From NCBI GenBank assembly GCA_018806985.1, contig JADANN010000108.1, positions 2,418,001 through 2,482,000 on the forward strand: a DNA stretch of 64,000 bases, written 5' to 3'. Shown here in pieces: positions 58,301 through 64,000 of the stretch. Position 1 is the first letter of the stretch. Each line of letters opens with the position of its first letter. The notes beneath the pieces were generated by a model that saw only the letters and a list, made by a program, of their open reading frames with translations, made no database searches and had not been told where the DNA came from. A program made the translations under genes and the position numbers. This stretch comes from Angiostrongylus vasorum (Eukaryota; Nematoda; Chromadorea; Rhabditida; Metastrongylidae).

Positions 58301-61300
58301 GGGGATATATCCCGTTATACCATTTCAGTTAACCTTTGAATCATCAATGATGAGTTACTAGAGGAATGGGCTTTCCAAAAGGATAATTTCTGGATAAGAT
58401 TGCAACCTTAAATTTGTCCACATAGAACCATCTGTTCGGAGAGCCAGCGATTGCCTCGAGCTCACTGGCCAGGACATGATCGGTGACTCCTATGGCGAAG
58501 GTGTTGATGTTGAGTTTGCGAGCTGTTTCCGCTGGCCCGGTGACATTGTCCTGTGAACGGCCATCGGTGAGTATGATCGCCACCCTGTAAAAAACAGCCA
58601 CCTATTCTGAGAGACATGATAAGCCGCAAAGCATTCTATTGAATAGATATCCATACCAATAATAGAGGCACCAAGTATCCTCCCCATTTGTAAAAAGTTC
58701 CTTGTGCTACTCTGTCAGTACAAAATCAATTAATCGGTCCGTAATACATGGGCATCTTAGTACCCTCCTCCTTTGTAATACTCTCGCTATGGCTGTATCC
58801 TTCTAGTCAGTAACAGCCTCCATGGCTTGATGAATAAACTTGCCCAAAAATCACATTTTTGTGAATTATTAGGTGTCAACATCTATGGCGGGTTAACCAA
58901 CGACTAAATATAGAAAGTTCAACAAAGGAAAAACTTTGCAGCAGAAGGAACAACGGGAAAGAAAATGAAAAGGATATGAAACGCATGGTCCACTAAGCCT
59001 AAACCCATGAGCCAATAATCCGTACGAGGCTCAATATGTTAGTGTTCGCCATGCAAGTGGCACTTTACCACCGCTAAGTAGCGACAGTGACCGGTAACTG
59101 GTAAACTGCAATGGACTACGTGCTTACTGTGAGATCATAAATCAAGCAGCATGGTTGTTCGTTCAGAAAAAACCCGAATGAGCACACCTGGCGATGTCGT
59201 TCTTTTGAGGTCGAGCTCCTCTTCGTTCGCTGAATCCCTCCTGTACCATGTGTTGAATAGCAGCACCGGTCCTAGTCAAACCCGTCAAATACTGAGTTTC
59301 CGTAATCGCTCGAAGAACGGAAGCCTGGAAATGCACAGTTCCAAGCACCAAAACATTTGCACTCGAAAAAGATTTTATAGAGGCTATATGAAAACAATAC
59401 GTCACTTATGTAAGTTGCACTATTCCAGAGATGTGACAATATTGTGAAGAAACTATGTATTTAATACCACCACAATGATGCTGAGATATTTGCAAAACTC
59501 CGGACCGCGGGTGTCTGCGGTGGGAACGAACGCGCTATTACCTTTTCCGGGGCTAACGCGTTCACCACCGCACCATGCGGGTCCTTCGTTTCTCCTGTCC
59601 CATTCATATTTAATATTAGAAAACTGAATGTATGGAAAGTGTTCCAATGGAAAATACTTCAATGGTTCTAAGCAAAATGCTACGAGATCTTGATGCTTGC
59701 GTCTTTTGCCTCTGAAGTCGGAAATCAAGAATAATTTAAAATTTGAAATAATCTGGAATAACAGGTGAAAGAATTTTTCTCTCACATGAAAACTAAACGG
59801 CACCTTTATATAGAGAAGCTATGAACGCTGTCACCTTGTCTGTGTACTGGTTCAGATCGAACTCGTGACGAATCTGGTCCGAGTATTGGATCAGAGCGAC
59901 TCGGGTGTGATTAAGGCTAATCTCGAATAACTCCACGAACTCGCGCACGAATCGCAGTACCTGAACTCATCAGATTTTATGACTTCGACTTATTCACTAA
60001 TCGCCAATACCCGATAGAAGCTAGCTGATCAGCGAGTGAAGGATGGTGAAATTATAGAACACGGGATTCATACAATAAAAGATCAAGAGACTATTTGTAG
60101 AGCTAAAAACTGTGCTAAGATTATAAATCACAATGTGTTCACTTTTTTTATTTACAGCTTATTCTTTCTCATGACAGGGCATTACGTGAATCATAACCAC
60201 AGTAATGCTGAGATATTTGCAAACTCTAGACCACAGGTGTCTGAGGTGGGGATCGAACACGCTATTATTCTTTCCGGCTGTTAACGCGTTCACCACCACA
60301 CCATGCGAGTCCTTCGTTTCGCCTTTCTCTCAGCCGTGTTTCGTAAGTGCTATCAGCAATCACTCGTCAACGGGATTGATCTGAGGAGCGCAAATTGGCA
60401 TTGAACCCAGTTAAGCTGAAGCTGTATTATAAATCACAATGTAGTCTTTTTTTTTACCTACTACCTATGCTTTTTTCAATCGCGTTGACGGATGCTTGTG
60501 ATAGCACCTGTAAAAATACGGCTGAGAGAAAGGCGAAACGAAGGACCTGCATGGTGTGGCGGTGAACGCGTTAACATCCGGAAAAGATAATAGCGTCTTC
60601 GATCCCCCACCTCAGGCACCTGAGGTCCAGAGTTTGCAAATATCTCAGTATCATTGTGTTAAGATTATTAATTGTACGGTGTTGAGTTCTCAGAACATTT
60701 TAATTCCTCGTAGTAGGTTAAGTACCAAATACGAAAATTTCGCATAGTCATACGTGTTTCTGGGGCTAACGACAAAGGCACCTCGTTCTTGAAGACATAC
60801 GAGCCGATGGAACCAGAACCATCAATCAGAAACACGAGGTCGGTCTTCTGCTTCGGACAAGTCGTTTGCACGGTGCACACTCGTCCCGGAGGCAGGTTCG
60901 CGTTTGATGACACGTCCACGTAGCCGGCAAAGCACTGCAATTTGTATTGTAGTCGTCCGGAGATGTGACGAAATTGCAGAGAAATCCTATATTCAACTGG
61001 GTATTAGCGAAGAAAATGTTGGTTTTTTTTCTGTTAGCGTTCCAGATGCAAAAAAATTCTAACTCTCTCACTAAGAAGTTCATTAAAGAAGTACAAGCAT
61101 GGTCATGTGAGTTCCCATACACACAAAAGAAACGAATATTGGTGGAAACTTGGGGCTTAGGAGCCACTCATACATGAATGCCAGAGTTGTTCCACAAAAT
61201 AGTCATCCCTTTCCTGTTTAAAGGGCAAAATTTAATCGATGAGAAGTCCACTAATACGAAATTGTCGACATCGTTTCCATACTAACCTAAGCTGGATATG

Positions 61301-64000
61301 TCAAATGAAAAGAAAAAATCGCATGAAATGAAGGAATGGAAGAAGGATTTTCTTCATGGCATTCATGGGTTCACGATTCCAGCTTAACACACTGTTAAGC
61401 CCGAAGTGAACTCTGCAGCTGTTTCTCGCTTCCCCGCTTTTTACTTGCGCAGATGCATGGTCGCACAGCGATCGCGAAGAATCTTCAGCGGTGCTACTGG
61501 TGGAATTGTCTTCTTATCAAGGAGATACATATATGGGAGCTTTAGAGCAAAGCCGTTAGCTGTGGTACGATGTGAACGACTCAAAGTCGCTTATACGCTT
61601 CAGATATCAGTGACACCTACCTGGCAGATGTATCCATCCGGAGTATCTATGCAGTCAGCATTTTCATCGCATGTGTTCAAGTTCTTGATAGCGCATTCGT
61701 TATTAGCTAAACACAACAAGAAGTTATGGAATCTTTCAGATAAAACGGAAAATTGTCTGAAAATCAGCTCAGAAGAGTAGCTGTCTAGAGATTAAAGTGG
61801 ATAACCGTAACCTTCTTGCAGTTAATGCCTCCCGATCGACATCTGGCGTCTTGTAACTCAATTTTAAAACCTCTTCTATCATGGTTTTACACAAAAAGGG
61901 CTAGGTTTCACATCAACGAATAAAGACTTCTTATGTCACAGGCAAACCTCTACATAGGGTTGGTTTTTCCCCCCAGAATCCCCTAACCGAATAACCAGTG
62001 ATGTTCTAAGAGAAGATTGAGAATGATGGACAGACACTTGGTGCCACAGATGGACTATTAGCGAGCAATTTGCCTCGGTGTTTTGGGAACTCTTACCATC
62101 ACAGTCTGTCAATGAGTAAACAGCCGCTCGTTGGCAAGTAGCCACAACTGGTCCCATTAGGTCTCATGGCAGCAAATGTCCAGAACGGAGCAAATTGTTG
62201 CTCGCCACGGTGAACTTCACTACAAGAAAATGTCTGTGTGGACTCGTACTCACATTGTGTACATCTACGTCCGGGTGGACGCTTGTATTTGGAGGAAACG
62301 TCGATGTAGCCATCGAGACACTGGCAAGCGTAGCCTTCGGTGAGGTCGATGCACTTGGCGAACCTCGAGCATTCATTTGATGCCGTTGCGCACTCATTCA
62401 CCACTAAACAATACAGTTACTTGTTTGGTTACAGACTAGGGTACACTTGGCGGCCTGCAATCAGGTGATTGGAACACAGACTTTTGCAGTAAGGATAGAG
62501 GGCATGAAAATGAAACCGCTGTTGTAAAGTTCTCAGTCATGGGGTAGCGAATTCCGTAGAATCACCGTTTCACAAAACGATTTCCGAATATTTTAACCTT
62601 TTTGCCTACTGCTTACTGTTTTTGATGGCAGGGTATATTGCGAAATATAACTTCAACCAAGCTGAGATATTTGCAAAACTCTGGACCGCAGGTGCCTATG
62701 GTGGGGAACGAACGCGCTATTGTCCCTTTCCGGGAGTAACGCGTTCACCACCACACCATGCGGGTCCCTTCGCTTCGCCTGTCTCTCAGCTAGTTCTATC
62801 GATCTTTTTGCCATCAGCAATCACCCGTCAACGGGATTGATCTGGAGAGCCATGGTGTGGTGGTGAACGCGTTACTCCCCTGAAAGGACAATAGCGCGTT
62901 CGTTCCCCACCATAGGCACCTGCGGTCCAGAGTTTTGCAAATATCTCAGCTTCGTTGAAGTTAGATTTCCGAATATTTTTTTTCTTTGGGACTTAATGGA
63001 AAAAGTCACAATCTTTTTCATCATTGCTCTGATAAGAAGAAGGGATAATTTCAAGGTATTTGTTCAATTTTAGTGACTTTGTGATACCTAATGAGTAGAA
63101 TATTGCTTCGTTATCTTTGCCATCAGCAGAAATCTACTACTGCATTAATTTGTTGCTCTTCACGGAAAGCATGACTGAAATGAACTACATACTATGTTAA
63201 GCATATGAACTACTAGCTTGCTTGATATATGATACTTGAATGGCCCATCCTCACTAGTTGTGAGGACCCCAGTATAATTTCCGTCTTTTTAGAGTTTTGC
63301 TGGTTAAGCCTTCGTGGTTCCCTGGAATCCCGAGGTCAGCCTTGCCAAAGTCTGCCCCAGGTCTTCACCACCACAGGCAGTCGCAGCCCTTGTGGATCAG
63401 AGGCAGATTTGGCACCATGCGACTTTGATACCAGGACGGTGGTGGATCCTGATATTGGTTAACTAACATTACAACTAACTAACTAACCGTATTAGCTAAC
63501 CTCAGAATTTAATACGATAAATCTAAACCAACGTTAATCATTCGTCTCAAGGCTTACTAACATAGTGTTTTTAGATAGATGCTGCTTAATTAATATTAAA
63601 TTGATTTCTTGAAGAATTTGAAAACAATGTGAGTCCCGCATGGCTCAGAGCTATTATGCTTATAGGGCTCGCCCATAAAAAATATAAACACATTATTATA
63701 GAAGCTAATTTTTACGTATTATTGTGTAACAGAGTTTGTAGTTTTCTGATTCCTGAAAAATAAGATGTGTAAGTAAAGCAGAACTTGGAAGACGTGTACT
63801 GTCGTGAATATGTCAAGTACGGAGACGGTTGAGTTTCATTTTGGTTGGGTAAATTGATAAGCTGGTGGACGTACGTTCTTTGCAGAGTCTACCCGGCTTT
63901 CGCTCTGGATCCGGCGACATGTCGATGAAACCCGGACGACACTGGCAGCTGTAGGAGTCGAAAACGTTCAGGGCAAACGGCATTGCGGTCACATTCGGTG
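35618..64000 (-). CDS. mua-3: MUA-3/MUP-4-type apical hemidesmosome receptor (EGF / vWA / SEA / TM), 5' end beyond the window
   Basis: One minus-strand gene, assembled from about 48 exons with GT-AG introns; exon lists are in the block entries below. Protein order in the window: three EGF modules, a complete vWA domain, about 30 EGF-like modules, two SEA-like regions with short cysteine modules, further EGF modules, a transmembrane helix and a cytoplasmic tail of about 180 residues. This architecture is known for C. elegans MUA-3 and MUP-4, epidermal receptors that link cuticle through fibrous organelles to intermediate filaments and so attach muscle. MUA-3 is preferred because more than 30 EGF modules are present and MUP-4 has fewer; orthology is less certain than the family. 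LDL-A repeats expected near the N-terminus are outside the window. Seven one-base surpluses (see findings) break the frame, while splice sites and cysteines are intact. Several introns carry SINE-like repeats or MITEs. Confidence 0.85.
37082..38174 (-). other. mua-3: MUA-3-like gene: membrane-proximal EGF exons
   Basis: Exons 38026-38174, 37565-37666 and 37082-37301. Encoded modules include NDCHPKG...GICIDVTERTYRCEC, NNECSENARCVDLEHLYKCEC and YCSDVNFCPTNTTC, ending NECALGLTNCSG. The first exon needs one base removed twice: in the C5 run at 38153-38157 and in the T6 run at 38027-38032 on the + strand. With that, both its junctions fit and the six-cysteine EGF pattern is complete. The donor of 37565-37666 (GTACCA) is weak. 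Confidence 0.75.
38640..38905 (+). repeat. F1 repeat, 5' truncated
   Basis: Core CACCAAGCCTTCTACCCC, GGTCGGCAAATTGGTGCAG and ACTTGTCTGGGAGG, then tail AACGACGAGAGCG and TTTATCCTTTAT. The tRNA-like head is missing or replaced left of about 38690. Confidence 0.7.
39250..39535 (+). repeat. F1 tRNA-headed SINE-like repeat, full length
   Basis: Head GGGCGCATGTGGCGCAGTGG, B-box relic GGAATCGATACC, core CCACCAAGCCCTCC and GGCATATTGGTACCAGAC, tail CGACGCCGAGAGCTTTA. In an intron of the MUA-3-like gene, opposite in orientation to that gene. Confidence 0.8.
40003..40470. repeat. Two F4 pieces facing opposite ways
   Basis: 40003-40190 is a minus-strand F4 tail (CCATCACCAACGAAGATC, CTGCTGCTTGAGGATTTG). 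40205-40470 is a + strand copy with degraded head (GTAGGTGGTGAACC), the shared core (CCAAGCCTTCCACGCTTCC, TTGGTACTGTACTTGTCTAG) and the F4 tail (GGCTATCTAAGGACTCGAGGG). Confidence 0.55.
41315..41670 (+). repeat. F2 interspersed repeat
   Basis: Blocks GTACGACGTACGGCGG, ACCAGGATCCACCGCTGTCC, GATCCACAAGGGCTGCGAC and CATTGAGGACGAGCC in the usual order, in an intron of the MUA-3-like gene. Confidence 0.75.
41984..42930 (-). other. mua-3: MUA-3-like gene: first SEA-type region
   Basis: Exons 42801-42930, 42572-42666, 42308-42457 and 41984-42093. The segment reads SIEQTPLQIRVVSRNHRPLL, SPSYVEIVDIF, KDMARTFGGTTYAPRY, GLLFKYDVQTTPSKTQPVDK and ELWKQMMASLQRTNG. It ends in a four-cysteine module (LNPCRAEESLGECGGSVCKA). 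At the junction of 42572-42666 with 42308-42457 both exons leave two spare bases, so one base is surplus. All other junctions agree. Confidence 0.7.
43933..44119. mobile_element. Small MITE with terminal inverted repeats
   Basis: The left arm GCATTCTTTCTTTGATAAGC, GAGGTTGACATATAA, GGCTAACGTT is mirrored by the right arm AACGTTAGCC, TATATATCAACCTC, GCTAATCAAAAAAGAATGC. The short centre contains GATCATCGG. No coding capacity. The half copy at 35.4 kb and a diverged half at 49.7 kb belong to the same group. Confidence 0.8.
45060..45435 (-). repeat. F2 interspersed repeat
   Basis: Minus-strand copy: ACTTGGACTGCCCGTCTTC, CACAACAGGCAGTCGCC, TTGTGGATCAGAG, GACAGTGATGGATCCTGGTA. Confidence 0.7.
46265..46312. 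repeat. (TA)n microsatellite
   Basis: About 45 bases of alternating TA with one CA break, in an intron. Confidence 0.9.
47390..47585 (-). repeat. F3 tRNA-headed repeat
   Basis: Minus-strand copy: left end AGAGGGTATTATG, then ATGATGCTGAGATATTTAC, GGTGGGGACCGAACACGC (B-box side), head CAGCACCACACCAAGCG, CCTTCGTTTCGC. Confidence 0.65.
49696..49800. mobile_element. Diverged MITE half
   Basis: GAGGAAGGCGAAATCGCCGG, AACGTCAGCC and CATCAACCTCGCATCAGC parallel the right arm of the 43.9 kb element (GACGAAATCGTCG, AACGTTAGCC, TATCAACCTCG). Confidence 0.45.
49962..50135. repeat. F3 body as a near-perfect palindrome
   Basis: TAGGGTATAATGCGAAATAC, CACAATGATGCTGAGATATT and GCAGGTGTCTGC are mirrored around about 50050 by GCAGACACCTGC, AATATCTAAGCATCATTGTG and GTATTTCGCACTATACC. 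Two F3 copies facing each other with the heads deleted. About 85-base arms would form a hairpin in RNA from either strand. Confidence 0.75.
50242..52429 (-). other. mua-3: MUA-3-like gene: central EGF-like module block
   Basis: Exons 52362-52429, 52014-52166, 51807-51956, 51523-51731, 51224-51464, 51008-51148, 50865-50949, 50601-50711, 50449-50546, 50242-50391; every junction in phase. Modules include QNECALGTDDCARDGGIC, VDECTTGQNDCSREAIC and VNECTSSRHDCSPNADC. One non-calcium-binding module (CRIDGPNQCKTHLNEVC) follows a Pro-rich linker (PRPTPPPPE). Some modules are split over two short exons (50865-50949 plus 50601-50711). Exon 50601-50711 carries a shortened module end (CNHGFMDRSRGRPGRIC). 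Confidence 0.85.
52725..53090 (+). repeat. F4 tRNA-headed SINE-like repeat, best copy
   Basis: Head GGATAGCACAATGGTAG (A-box like). Core GCCTACCAAGCCTCTCATCC, GGGTCGGGAAAGTGGTGCC and GGACTTGTCTAGG. Family-specific tail CTCGGCTATCTCAGGACTCC, CATTCAAGATGAAGTG, GTGCTAGGATCCGCACAG. The core is the part shared with F1. Confidence 0.75.
54575..54645 (+). repeat. tRNA-like fragment, probably a SINE head remnant
   Basis: GGTGCGTACATATAGCACAG, TGGTTGGAGG and, about 35 bases on, GCTTCGAAC resemble A and B boxes. No acceptor-stem complementarity; the rest does not match F1-F4. Confidence 0.4.
55920..56165 (-). repeat. F3 repeat, diverged long copy
   Basis: Minus-strand: TATAGCCACAATGTTGCTAA, TGCAAAACTCGGAACC, head region degraded, then the rarely kept outer part TCTTTCAGCCAGCC...CACTGAACCCAGT, also present at 1.7 and 60.4 kb. 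Confidence 0.5.
57281..57781 (-). other. mua-3: MUA-3-like gene: end of vWA domain and next EGF modules, frame partly unresolved
   Basis: The exon begins at 57781 after TATTCCAG with DLDTRLRSMIQKAACP, in phase with the vWA exon at 58407. After one surplus G is removed from the G5 run at 57728-57732 (+ strand), it continues into GTCNPLTQTGCDRSLNEYC. From 57281 to about 57560 a second frame is clear: NCSQLRIQDTTCRTRCTCPK, TRVCGGSLCNPQLLTSC, ITPFNNYRCACPSGY. Between about 57560 and 57640 neither a clean intron nor a single frame joins them. Confidence 0.6.
58105..58215 (-). repeat. F2 repeat fragment
   Basis: ACTTGGACGGCCCATCCTC, TTCGCCGGAGATTTGGTGG, CACTGTGGCTTCCTGGAGTC: only the right-hand third of the F2 consensus. 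Confidence 0.6.
59460..59605 (-). repeat. F3 tRNA-headed repeat
   Basis: Minus-strand copy in a vWA intron: CACAATGATGCTGAGATATT, GGACCGCGGGTGTCTGCGG, GCTATTACCTTTTCCGGG, head CACCACCGCACCATGCGGG. Confidence 0.75.
60160..60660. repeat. Inverted pair of F3 repeats
   Basis: 60165-60430 is a minus-strand copy including the outer part ending GAACCCAGTTAAGC. 60515-60660 is a + strand copy (GGCGAAACGAAGGACC, GGTGTGGCGGTGAACGCG, GATCCCCCACC, CAAATATCTCAGTATCATTG). They sit head to head about 85 bases apart in the intron before the first vWA exon. Confidence 0.7.
62610..62965. repeat. Inverted pair of F3 repeats
   Basis: 62615-62845 minus-strand copy (GCAGGGTATATTGCG, GGTGGGGAACGAACGCGC, CACCACCACACCATGCGGG) and 62850-62965 + strand copy (ATGGTGTGGTGGTGAACGCG, GTTCGTTCCCCACC, TATCTCAGCTTCG) meet almost directly. 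Confidence 0.75.
63225..63470 (-). repeat. F2 interspersed repeat
   Basis: Minus-strand: GATACTTGAATGGCCCATCC, CAGGTCTTCACCACCACAGG, GCCCTTGTGGATCAGAGG, CCAGGACGGTGGTGGATCC. The left end of the + strand consensus is missing. Confidence 0.75.
63471..63874. other. Intron sequence, nothing recognised
   Basis: AT-rich with short CTAAC repeats at about 63460-63490; no exon or repeat match seen. Confidence 0.5.

Larger units (their letters stand above)
58407..60934 (-). other. mua-3: MUA-3-like gene: complete von Willebrand A domain
   Basis: Exons 60782-60934, 59835-59960, 59188-59324 and 58407-58584, then the start of 57781. All phases agree. The first exon ends an EGF module (CFAGYVDVSSN...PGRVC) and enters the A domain at TDLVFLIDGSGSIGSYVF, with the MIDAS motif DGSGS. 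The second MIDAS threonine lies in QYLTGLTRTGAAI and the third acidic site in VAIILTDGRSQDNV. FAIGVTDHVLASELEAIAG and WFYVDKF complete the fold. A metal-binding A domain usually contacts extracellular matrix or partner receptors. Confidence 0.88.
61621..64000 (-). other. mua-3: MUA-3-like gene: EGF modules preceding the vWA domain
   Basis: Exons 63875-64000 (continues past the window), 62254-62403 and 61621-61706. Modules: CDRNAVC...SYSCQCRPGFIDMSP, VNECATASNECSRFAKC, NNECAIKNLNTCDENADC. The first requires one base fewer in the GGG at 63971-63973 (+ strand) to keep frame across AVC-x-NVFDSYSC; its donor GTACGT then joins 62254-62403 in phase. Confidence 0.78.

Noticed and set aside
1..64000. 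CRISPR arrays, rRNA, bacterial operons or phage genes
   Set aside because: No regularly spaced direct repeats, no ribosomal RNA segments, and all coding regions are intron-split.

Overview
This is eukaryotic DNA, almost certainly from a parasitic clade V (strongylid, hookworm-like) nematode. The coding content is short exons with GT-AG introns and nematode-type proteins. About half of the non-coding sequence is made of short interspersed repeats and decayed retrotransposons. Nothing bacterial was seen: no operons of prokaryotic type, no CRISPR, no rRNA.

Left part (1-23.2 kb, + strand). The window opens inside the 3' half of a proteasome ubiquitin-receptor gene (Rpn13/ADRM1, DEUBAD domain, to 2719). 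Next is a complete seven-exon 17-beta-hydroxysteroid dehydrogenase/3-ketoacyl-CoA reductase-type gene (LET-767/STDH family, 3448-5210). From memory, the C. elegans orthologues are also neighbours (C56G2.7 and C56G2.6), so this looks like conserved microsynteny. A small three-exon reading frame (8881-9458) follows. Then come a long multi-exon gene with five C2H2-type finger motifs (12789-17121, 3' end not resolved) and an acidic two-exon gene (20622-23135). The acidic gene shares a hydrophobic-Gly-Asp motif with the N-terminus of the finger protein.

Middle part (23.2-35.6 kb). This is mostly transposon debris: a MITE with long inverted termini, RTE-type non-LTR retrotransposon relics, a piggyBac transposase relic and several SINE-like repeats. 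Among them, on the minus strand, lies a candidate gene with very small phase-compatible exons (31174-32478).

Right part (35.6-64 kb, minus strand). One very large gene fills it: the 3' two thirds of a MUA-3/MUP-4-type apical hemidesmosome receptor. In protein order (right to left) it encodes EGF repeats, a complete von Willebrand A domain with a MIDAS, about 30 further EGF-like modules, two SEA-type regions, more EGF modules, a transmembrane segment and a cytoplasmic tail. I assembled about 48 exons; splice phases agree at nearly every junction. The exceptions are seven places with one surplus base, six of them within single-base runs, which suggests assembly overcalls.

Repeats. At least four short families recur in genes and intergenic DNA; I call them F1 to F4. 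F1 and F4 have different tRNA-like heads and different tails but share a central stretch of about 65 bp, as CORE-type SINE superfamilies do. F3 also has a tRNA-like head and often occurs as inverted pairs. F2 has no tRNA-like head. F1 copies sit inside two RTE relics, giving a relative age order.
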